Assembly (NCBI RefSeq): GCF_001500065.1
Contig: NZ_LQIN01000048.1
Location: 1 to 64,000, forward strand
Length of the DNA stretch: 64,000 nucleotides
Source: Mycobacterium sp. IS-3022
GTDB taxonomy: Bacteria > Actinomycetota > Actinomycetes > Mycobacteriales > Mycobacteriaceae
Direction of reading: 5' to 3'
The position numbers and the translations under genes are program-made. The notes below the pieces were generated by a model, which was not told the origin of the DNA, ran no database searches, and was given only the letters and a program-made list of their open reading frames with translations. Below are positions 58,523-64,000 of the stretch, in pieces. Within the stretch, counting starts at the first letter, position 1. Every line of letters starts with the position of its first letter.

Positions 58523-59013
58523 CGCACACCCTCTTTGGCGTACACCACGCGCAGTACGTGAGCGACTTCTGGACCCATCACCGCGTCGGCGAGGTCGCAC
58601 AAGGTCGCGACGAATTCGGGTCCGTGCGGGGGCGGATCCGTACAGAGGTGATGGGCGATCTCGTGGAGAACCACCAGCTCGCGCAGCGCCCAGCGGGTCC
58701 CGACTTCGGGCACCGCGATGACGGCGCCGTCGTCGCCGGCCTCGTAGTGCGCGGCGGTGGCTCCGCGTCTGGCCCGCACGGCCAGCGGCGCCGCGCGCGG
58801 CCACCGTCGCCGCACCGCCGTCATCCTCAGTACGTCGTCGACGTAGCGTTGCACCGATTCCATTGACGCGAACCGCGCCTCCGGCGGCAGCGTGAGCGCG
58901 GTGCCGAAGAACTCCACGACACGGTTGCCGTGCTCGGCCGCCCGGTCGAACAGCGTGCGGACGAACTCCTCGGCGGCGTAGACCTTCGCGCGTTGGATGT
59001 CGCGGCCGGTCAC
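58519..59013 (-). CDS. TIGR04338-type zinc metallohydrolase
   Basis: The 164-residue protein has the zinc-binding H-E-I-A-H-H in VVLHEIAHHLCTDPPPHGPEF, where the later His (PHGPEF) is the likely third ligand. An Arg-rich N-terminal half precedes it. It resembles the TIGR04338 group of small actinobacterial metallohydrolases; the substrate is unknown. ATG 59013 overlaps the stop of the DUF2786 gene as ATGA, so the two are coupled. The pair converges on the ESX-1 genes, sharing 4 bases with espL. A link with ESX-1 is inferred from position only. Confidence 0.8.
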   Translation of the reverse strand: MTGRDIQRAKVYAAEEFVRTLFDRAAEHGNRVVEFFGTALTLPPEARFASMESVQRYVDDVLRMTAVRRRWPRAAPLAVRARRGATAAHYEAGDDGAVIAVPEVGTRWALRELVVLHEIAHHLCTDPPPHGPEFVATLCDLADAVMGPEVAHVLRVVYAKEGVR

Positions 59014-59789
59014 TTCTCCCCGGAGGCGCCGCGGCGCCGACTTCCCGCCAGCGCCGAGCGCGCCCCCGCGAGTTCGGTGCTGGGTCCGAGCCTGGCGTTG
59101 CGCCCGGCCCGGTCACCCGCGCGCCGGGCGGCCGAGGAGTAGCCGGCCGTCGCGCTGGTGGCCCGCCAAGTTCCCCTCGCCTCCGAGGATTCGCGGTAGA
59201 AGTCGCGTAACTCGAGATCCTTGTCGCGCAACGCGATCGCGGTTCCCGGCCGACTGTCGCGGCTGCTGGTGGCCTTGTCGCGGGCGTCCTCGCGGGCCTG
59301 GGCCAGCCGCTGCCCGATGCGCGCGCCGAACGCCAATTGAAAGTTGATCCGCGCGGTGATCGTCGGCGTCGGGCGATGCGCACCCGAGGCGATGTAGCCC
59401 TGCGAAGCCCGGACCATCTGCATCACCAGGCTGGCATAGAGCGCGTGGCTGGCGTCGATGTCCTCGGGAAAGCCGTAGGCGTAGACGAACGTCGAATTCG
59501 ATGCGACGTCACACTTCACGTCGTTGGCATGCGCGATCACCGTGAACAACTGCACGTAGGTGCGCAGGCCTCTGGTGCCCGCGTTGCCGATCGTGATGGT
59601 CCGCTGCACCGGCATCTGCGCCTTGGTGCGCAGTTCGGAATGCGACCGGGCGACAGCGAGGTCGATGGACGTCGCCGTCGCCAACCGCTGCGCGGCGGCC
59701 ATGAACGCGTCGGCCTCGTGAGGGTTGTCGGTGCCCTCAGCCTGGCGCAGCAGGGCGGCGATGCGGGCCAGCATCTTGTCTTCACTCAT
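59010..59789 (-). CDS. DUF2786 protein
   Basis: The 259-residue protein begins with the DUF2786 helix pair (DKMLARIAALLRQAEGTDNPHEADAFMAAAQRLATATSIDLAVAR). A mixed domain with YVQLFTVIAHANDVKCDVASNSTFVYAYGFPEDIDASHALYASLVMQMV follows, and then an Arg/Ala/Ser-rich tail. The function is unknown. The same domain is found with metallopeptidases and in phage or plasmid proteins. ATG 59789 begins it; upstream lies a repeat-rich gap of 116 bases. It is the first gene of a two-gene unit with the metallohydrolase. Confidence 0.8.
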   Translation of the reverse strand: MSEDKMLARIAALLRQAEGTDNPHEADAFMAAAQRLATATSIDLAVARSHSELRTKAQMPVQRTITIGNAGTRGLRTYVQLFTVIAHANDVKCDVASNSTFVYAYGFPEDIDASHALYASLVMQMVRASQGYIASGAHRPTPTITARINFQLAFGARIGQRLAQAREDARDKATSSRDSRPGTAIALRDKDLELRDFYRESSEARGTWRATSATAGYSSAARRAGDRAGRNARLGPSTELAGARSALAGSRRRGASGEK

Positions 59790-59800
59790 GCCTCGACTCC

Positions 59801-59870
59801 CGCTCGTTCCGGTCCTCGCTCGTTCCTCATCCCCTGCCCTTCGGGCGTGGGCCCAGCGATCCTCGCTCGC
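59801..59870. repeat. short GC-rich direct repeats
   Basis: Read on the minus strand this gap holds GAGCGAGGA twice and GGAACGAGCG twice, spaced around a small GCCC-TTC-GGGC hairpin. It separates the lipoprotein gene from the DUF2786 gene. Similar strings occur between genes in other fast-growing mycobacteria, as far as I remember. The role is unknown. Confidence 0.45.
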
Positions 59871-59905
59871 AGTCGTCTTCGGATCCTCATGGCGCCAGAT
59901 TAGGG

Positions 59906-60892
59906 CTACTTGGCGACAAAGCCGTTCAGCGCGTCGACCACCTGTGGAGAAAGCGGGTCTTGTGAGGCGTAATTGGCGACGTTGTCGCTCGGGTCGTCGC
60001 GCAGCACGTGGTTGACGCCCTCGAGTTCCACCAGAGTCAGCGCGGTGTGGCGCAGCGCATCGGCGAGTGGCTTGATCGCGGTGCAGTCCGCCTGACCGTC
60101 GGAGTCGGAGCAAGTCAGCAGGACCGGTGTGCCCGCGGGAATGTCGGCGGCCAGCGTCAGCGGGTCGATCTTGTCGGCCTGGATGACGGCGTTGACGTTG
60201 CCGGGGTTGAGCAGCGCGCCGAGGCCCTCGGGGAGGTTCGGCGGCACAGTCCCCTTCGTGCGGACCTCGTCGACGGCCGTCAGCCACGTCGACAGGGCCG
60301 CGGGGCTGGCGTTGGCGCGCACGCGGTTGGTGATGATGTCCAGGTAGCGGCCGGGAAGGGGCTGAAAGAGGCCGAGCGAGTGGATCTTCGGCGCATCGGG
60401 ACCGGTGTCGCCGGCCAACTGCATGGCGTGGATGGCGCCCTCTCCCAGTGCGTAGACCGAGATGCGGTCGCCGTCGGTGCGGGGCCGACCGGCCAGGTAG
60501 CGCACGGCGGCTTTCGCGCCGGAGGTGTACACGGCGCTGACCACCTCGGTGGGCCGCTGCGCGTAGGGACCCAGACCGGTCTTGCCGGTGCCGATCTTGT
60601 CGTAACGCAGGCTTGCGACGTCGCGGTCGGACAGCAGTTCGGCGAGTTGACGCATGTTGCCGACCGGGCCGGCGACCTGGTTGTCGCCGTTGCGGTCGGT
60701 GGCGCCGCTTTCGGAGATCAGCAGCGCGGCGGGGCCCGGCGTCTCGCCCGACGGATGCCGGTAGGTGCCGTGGACGGTCAGGCTGTCGGCGGTGAAGGTG
60801 ACCTCCTCGTCGACCCATTGGGTCTGACCCGACGACGAGCACGCGGCTAGCGCGAGGACGAGTGAAAGAAGGCCGGCCGCAACGGCTTTCAA
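59906..60892 (-). CDS. alpha/beta-hydrolase-like lipoprotein
   Basis: The 328-residue precursor has a lipobox signal (AAGLLSLVLALAAC) and an alpha/beta hydrolase domain. Recognisable parts are GPAALLISESGATDRNGDN, SLRYDKIGTGKTG and ISVYALGEGAIHAM, where the usual Ser nucleophile elbow GxSxG reads GEGAI; GVNHVLRDDP ends the chain. Loss of the nucleophile Ser suggests that it no longer acts as a classical hydrolase, or uses another residue. TTG 60892 overlaps the stop of the upstream lipase gene as TTGA. It is probably attached outside the membrane. Confidence 0.78.
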   Translation of the reverse strand: MKAVAAGLLSLVLALAACSSSGQTQWVDEEVTFTADSLTVHGTYRHPSGETPGPAALLISESGATDRNGDNQVAGPVGNMRQLAELLSDRDVASLRYDKIGTGKTGLGPYAQRPTEVVSAVYTSGAKAAVRYLAGRPRTDGDRISVYALGEGAIHAMQLAGDTGPDAPKIHSLGLFQPLPGRYLDIITNRVRANASPAALSTWLTAVDEVRTKGTVPPNLPEGLGALLNPGNVNAVIQADKIDPLTLAADIPAGTPVLLTCSDSDGQADCTAIKPLADALRHTALTLVELEGVNHVLRDDPSDNVANYASQDPLSPQVVDALNGFVAK

Positions 60893-61728
60893 AGCTTGGC
60901 CTCGATCCACGAGGTGACGTCGTCGAGCACCAGGTCGCGCTCGGGCTCGTTGAACACCTCGTGGTACAGCTCGGGATAGACCTTCAGGTGGGCGTCGCCG
61001 GAGCCGACGCATTCCAACAGGTGGCGGCTGCCGGCGACGGGGATCAGCTTGTCCTGCTCGCCGTGCACCACCAACAGCGGCGCGGTGAGCGCCGAGGCCC
61101 GCTGCGGCATGGATTCGCCCACCTTGATCAGCGCCTTGGCGATGCCCGCGGGCAGCTTGCCGTGATGCACCATCGGGTCGGCCATGTATGCGGCCACCAC
61201 CTCGGGGTCGCGGGACACCGCTTCGGTCGGCAGCTGTTCGACGGGCAGGCCGGGCAGGATGCTGCCGACGACCTTGGCGACGGCGATCATGAACGACGAC
61301 ACCGCGTCCTGTGCGTAGACGGCAGGCCCGGACAACACCATCGCGGTGTAGTCGCCGGGGTGCTCGACGCCGTAGGCGAACACGACCCCGCCGCCCATGC
61401 TGTGGCCGACGACGATCCGCGGCAGTTGTGGGTGCTCGGCGGCGGCGAGACCGACCAGGCTGCGGAAGTCCTCGGTGTATTCGCCGATGTTGCGCAGGTA
61501 CACCCGCTTGCCACCGGACCGGCCGTGGCCGCGCAGGTCGAGGGCGTAGGTGACCAGGCCGGCCTCGCCGAACCGGGCAGCGACGTGGTCGTAGCGGCGG
61601 GCGTGCTCGGCGTATCCGTGACAGAGCACGACCACGCCGCGGGGATCACCGTCGGGGGTCCAGACGTCATAGACGATGCGCACGCCGCCGACACCTGCGA
61701 AGGTGTGTTCGCTGCGGGTAGTGGCCAC
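60889..61728 (-). CDS. monoacylglycerol lipase (Rv0183-like)
   Basis: The enzyme releases fatty acids from monoacylglycerols. Its 279 residues equal my recollection of Rv0183. The oxyanion HG is in VLCHGYAEHARRYDH, the Ser of the elbow in VVGHSMGGGVVFAYG, the Asp in VHGEQDKLIP, and the His in LYHEVFNEPE. The lid region (AVYAQDAVSSFMIAVAKVVGSILPGLP) is hydrophobic. ATG 61728 starts it. The divergent neighbour is sigG with 47 bases between the starts, as with Rv0183 and Rv0182c in M. tuberculosis. Confidence 0.93.
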   Translation of the reverse strand: MATTRSEHTFAGVGGVRIVYDVWTPDGDPRGVVVLCHGYAEHARRYDHVAARFGEAGLVTYALDLRGHGRSGGKRVYLRNIGEYTEDFRSLVGLAAAEHPQLPRIVVGHSMGGGVVFAYGVEHPGDYTAMVLSGPAVYAQDAVSSFMIAVAKVVGSILPGLPVEQLPTEAVSRDPEVVAAYMADPMVHHGKLPAGIAKALIKVGESMPQRASALTAPLLVVHGEQDKLIPVAGSRHLLECVGSGDAHLKVYPELYHEVFNEPERDLVLDDVTSWIEAKL

Positions 61729-61775
61729 CAGCCGAGACTATCCGTTTGTCACACCCACTGATTAAGCTCGGCGGC

Positions 61776-62759
61776 GTGACGGTGCTGGCCCACGATGTCG
61801 ACGACAGAAGCGCCCAGGATGCCTTCCTGGCCGACGCGCAGCGGTACCGCCGCGAACTGCTCGCCCACTGTTACCGGATGACCGGCTCGCTGCATGATGC
61901 CGAGGACCTGGTGCAGGAAACCTATCTGCGAGCGTGGAAGTCGTACGACGGTTTCCAGGGCAAATCGTCGGTGCGGACATGGCTGTACCGGATCGCCACC
62001 AACACCAGCCTGACGGCGCTCGAAGGCCGACAGCGGCGGCCGCTGCCGACCGGTCTCGGCGCGCCGAGTTCGGATCCGGTCGACGACATCGTCGCGCGCG
62101 ACGAGGTGCCGTGGCTGGAGCCGCTACCCGACGATTCGACCGACCCGTCGAACATCGTGGGCTCGCGCGAATCCGTGCGGTTGGCGTTCGTCGCGGCGCT
62201 GCAGCATCTGTCGCCGCGGCAGCGCGCGGTGCTGGTGCTGCGTGAGGTGCTGCAGTGGAAGGCCGCCGAGGTCGCGGACGCAATCGGGGCCTCCACCGCG
62301 GCGGTCAACAGCCTCCTGCAGCGGGCGCGTGCGCAGCTGGATGCGGTTGGCCCGAGTGAGGACGACCAGCTGCAGCCGCCGGAGTCGCCGGAGGCGCAGG
62401 ATCTGCTGACTCGCTATATCGCTGCGTTCGAGAGCTACGACATCGACAAGCTGGTCGAGTTGTTCACCGCGGACGCCGTGTGGGAGATGCCGCCGTTCGA
62501 CGGCTGGTACCAAGGCCCGCAGGACATCGTGTTGTTGTCAAAGACGCACTGCCCGGCGGAGGGTCCCGGGGACATGCGATTCATACAGACCAGAGCGAAC
62601 GGTCAGCCGGCCGGCGCGCTGTACATGCTCAATCGGGAGACCGGCGTCCACGAGCCGTTTCAGATGCATGTTCTCGACGTCGGGCGTGACGGCATCACGC
62701 ACGTGGTGGCGTTCCACATGACGTCGTTCGAGAAGTTCGGCCTTCCCGCTTCGCTCTGA
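61776..62759 (+). CDS. sigG: ECF sigma factor SigG with SnoaL-like C-terminal domain
   Basis: SigG directs RNA polymerase to stress promoters. The 327-residue protein has sigma region 2 (AHCYRMTGSLHDAEDLVQETYLRAW, KSSVRTWLYRIATN), a linker with the WLEPLPD motif, and sigma region 4 (LSPRQRAVLVLREVLQWKAAEVADAIGASTAAVNSLLQRARAQL). A C-terminal SnoaL-like domain follows (LLTRYIAAFESYDIDKLVELFTADAVWEMPPFDGWYQG), as in the ECF41-like groups where that domain senses or restrains the factor. GTG 61776 begins it. No anti-sigma factor gene adjoins. It may control the divergent lipase promoter. Confidence 0.92.
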   Translation: MTVLAHDVDDRSAQDAFLADAQRYRRELLAHCYRMTGSLHDAEDLVQETYLRAWKSYDGFQGKSSVRTWLYRIATNTSLTALEGRQRRPLPTGLGAPSSDPVDDIVARDEVPWLEPLPDDSTDPSNIVGSRESVRLAFVAALQHLSPRQRAVLVLREVLQWKAAEVADAIGASTAAVNSLLQRARAQLDAVGPSEDDQLQPPESPEAQDLLTRYIAAFESYDIDKLVELFTADAVWEMPPFDGWYQGPQDIVLLSKTHCPAEGPGDMRFIQTRANGQPAGALYMLNRETGVHEPFQMHVLDVGRDGITHVVAFHMTSFEKFGLPASL

Positions 62760-62861
62760 TCGCCGAGTGGCCAGTCATGCCACGCAATCGACAAGAATCC
62801 GCACGATAAGGGCCGCTCGACAACGCAGGTAAGCGCCTTAACCCGCAGGTCAGCGGGCTCT

Positions 62862-62892
62862 TTGACACCTGTTCTGCAACGTGTTCTATAGT
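62862..62892 (+). promoter_or_regulatory. promoter with embedded KstR-like box
   Basis: TTGACA (62862-62867) and TCTATA (62885-62890, spacing 17) or TATAGT (62887-62892) form a good promoter 8 to 10 bases before the dehydrogenase start. Between them TGCAACGTGTTCTA (62875-62888) fits the KstR consensus TNNAACNNGTTNNA in every fixed position. The leader is very short. Confidence 0.75.
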
Positions 62893-62900
62893 CAGCCTCC

Positions 62901-64000
62901 ATGAGAACCAAAGGCGCGCTTCTCTGGGAGCTCAACTCGCCGTTCCGCATCGACGAGATCGAGATCGGCGACCCCGTCGCCGATGAGGTCCAGATCCGCC
63001 TGCACGCCGCGGGCATGTGCCACTCCGACTACCACCTGACCACCGGCGCCACGCCGATCGCGCTCCCCGCACTCGGCGGCCACGAGGGCGCGGGCGTCAT
63101 CACCAAGGTCGGCCGCAACGTCACCGGCCTGGCCGAGGGCGATCACGTCATCCTCGCGTTCATCCCCGCGTGCGGTGAATGCCCGCCGTGCCTCAAGGGT
63201 TACCGCTCGCTGTGCGACCGCGGCGCGGTGCTGCTCGGCGGCAAGGCCATCGCCGACGGGACTTCGCGGGTGCACGCCGGCACCACCGAGGTGTCGCCGA
63301 TGAACCTGCTCGGCACCTTCGCGCCGTACATGACCGTGCACAAGGACTCGGTCGTCAAGATCGACAACGACATTCCGTTCGAATCGGCGGCCCTGCTGGG
63401 CTGCGCGGTGCCGACGGGCTTCGGGTCGGCCACCAACGTCGCCGAAGTGAAACCCGGCGAGACCGTCGTGATCGTCGGCGTCGGCGGCATCGGCATGAGT
63501 GCGCTGCAGGGCGCGGTGATCGCCGGCGCCCGCAACGTCATCGCGATCGATCCGAACGAATGGAAACGAGACCAGGCCATCAAGTTCGGCGCGACACACG
63601 TCTACCCGTCGATGGCCGAGGCGATCGCGCCCGTCATCGACCTCACCCACGGCATCATGGCCGACAAGACCATCATCGCGGTCGGCGACATGAAGGGCGA
63701 GTACATCGAAGAGGCGCTGACCCTGACCACCAAGACCGGCACCTGCGTGGTGACGGGCATGGGGTCGATGATGGACGTCGACGTCAAGCTCAACCTGTTC
63801 CTGTTCACGATGTTGCAGAAGACGCTCAAGGGCAACATCTTCGGCGGCGGCAGCAGCCACATCGAGACGCCCAAGCTCGTCGGGCTGTACAGGTCGGGCC
63901 TGCTCAACATCGACGACATGGTCAGCAAGACCTATCGGCTCGAGGACATCAACGCCGGCTACCAGGACATGCTCGACGGCAAGAACATCCGCGGCGTCGT
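62901..64000 (+). CDS. NDMA-dependent (mycofactocin-type) alcohol dehydrogenase, 3' end outside window
   Basis: Only the first 366 codons are visible and the frame is open to the window edge. It is a zinc-dependent medium-chain dehydrogenase. The catalytic zinc ligands are in GMCHSDYHL and LGGHEGAGVI, the structural zinc Cys set in PACGECPPCLKGYRSLCD, and the nucleotide site is VVIVGVGGIGMSALQGAVIAG. The long insertion after residue 115 and the FGGGSSHIETPKLVGLY stretch match the NDMA-dependent group that holds NAD tightly and uses mycofactocin as electron carrier. ATG 62901 is set by the promoter just upstream. A KstR-like box predicts repression by a sterol regulator. Confidence 0.9.
   Translation, partial: MRTKGALLWELNSPFRIDEIEIGDPVADEVQIRLHAAGMCHSDYHLTTGATPIALPALGGHEGAGVITKVGRNVTGLAEGDHVILAFIPACGECPPCLKGYRSLCDRGAVLLGGKAIADGTSRVHAGTTEVSPMNLLGTFAPYMTVHKDSVVKIDNDIPFESAALLGCAVPTGFGSATNVAEVKPGETVVIVGVGGIGMSALQGAVIAGARNVIAIDPNEWKRDQAIKFGATHVYPSMAEAIAPVIDLTHGIMADKTIIAVGDMKGEYIEEALTLTTKTGTCVVTGMGSMMDVDVKLNLFLFTMLQKTLKGNIFGGGSSHIETPKLVGLYRSGLLNIDDMVSKTYRLEDINAGYQDMLDGKNIRGV

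Overview
The window is high-GC actinobacterial chromosome whose gene content and order point to a fast-growing Mycobacterium (Mycolicibacterium-like). The left two thirds follow the Mycobacterium tuberculosis Rv3840-Rv3859c order: LCP protein, glpQ1, Rv3843c, superoxide dismutase, Rv3847, Rv3848, espR, Rv3850, hns, rraA, ethA/ethR, Rv3856c, gltD, gltB. A four-gene methylmannose-polysaccharide (MMP) cluster and a DinB3-type polymerase next to ethR are features of fast growers.

1-8.1 kb: cell-wall ligase end, glpQ1, a zinc-ribbon membrane protein, a 51-aa membrane peptide, a nickel superoxide dismutase with its maturation protease (where M. tuberculosis has sodA), an Rv3847 homologue, a manganese riboswitch ahead of a GDT1-type transporter, espR, and a membrane protein / ImmA-IrrE peptidase pair. 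8.3-16 kb: Rv3850-like protein, CopC-CopD, the lysine-rich Hns, a TipA-like MerR regulator, RraA, an HNH/DUF222 protein, and ethA-ethR around a symmetric operator. 16-25.5 kb: SOS-controlled DNA polymerase IV, an orphan sugar-binding lipoprotein coupled to an MFS permease, a PHP protein, potassium/proton transport genes and an F420-type oxidoreductase. 25.4-33 kb: a small ORF, a polysaccharide deacetylase and the gltBD glutamate synthase operon.

33-49 kb is accessory and metabolic: CopB ATPase behind a CsoR-like operator, thioesterase, ClC channel, aquaporin, Dps, an AlkA-like glycosylase, then a block resembling Rv0135c-Rv0140 (DUF427, epimerase, NTF2-like, MsrA, two tandem CYP138-like P450s, TetR). 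A KstR-like box precedes the NTF2-epimerase operon.

48.4-52.9 kb is the MMP region: a TetR regulator, a 1-O-methyltransferase candidate, and an overlapping operon of mannosyltransferase, 3-O-methyltransferase and hydrolase candidates. The same 12-bp core, GGACATGTGTCC, lies in both promoter regions, which suggests one regulator for the whole pathway. 53.9-58.5 kb carries mycP-eccE-espB-espL of an ESX-1 type VII system without the rest of its core, followed by a metallohydrolase/DUF2786 pair. The window ends with two alpha/beta hydrolases (one Rv0183-like), sigG, and a mycofactocin-type alcohol dehydrogenase under a promoter containing a second KstR-like box.

I found no rRNA, tRNA, insertion sequence or CRISPR array. 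All functional names rest on motif reading, protein length and gene order. No database search was possible.
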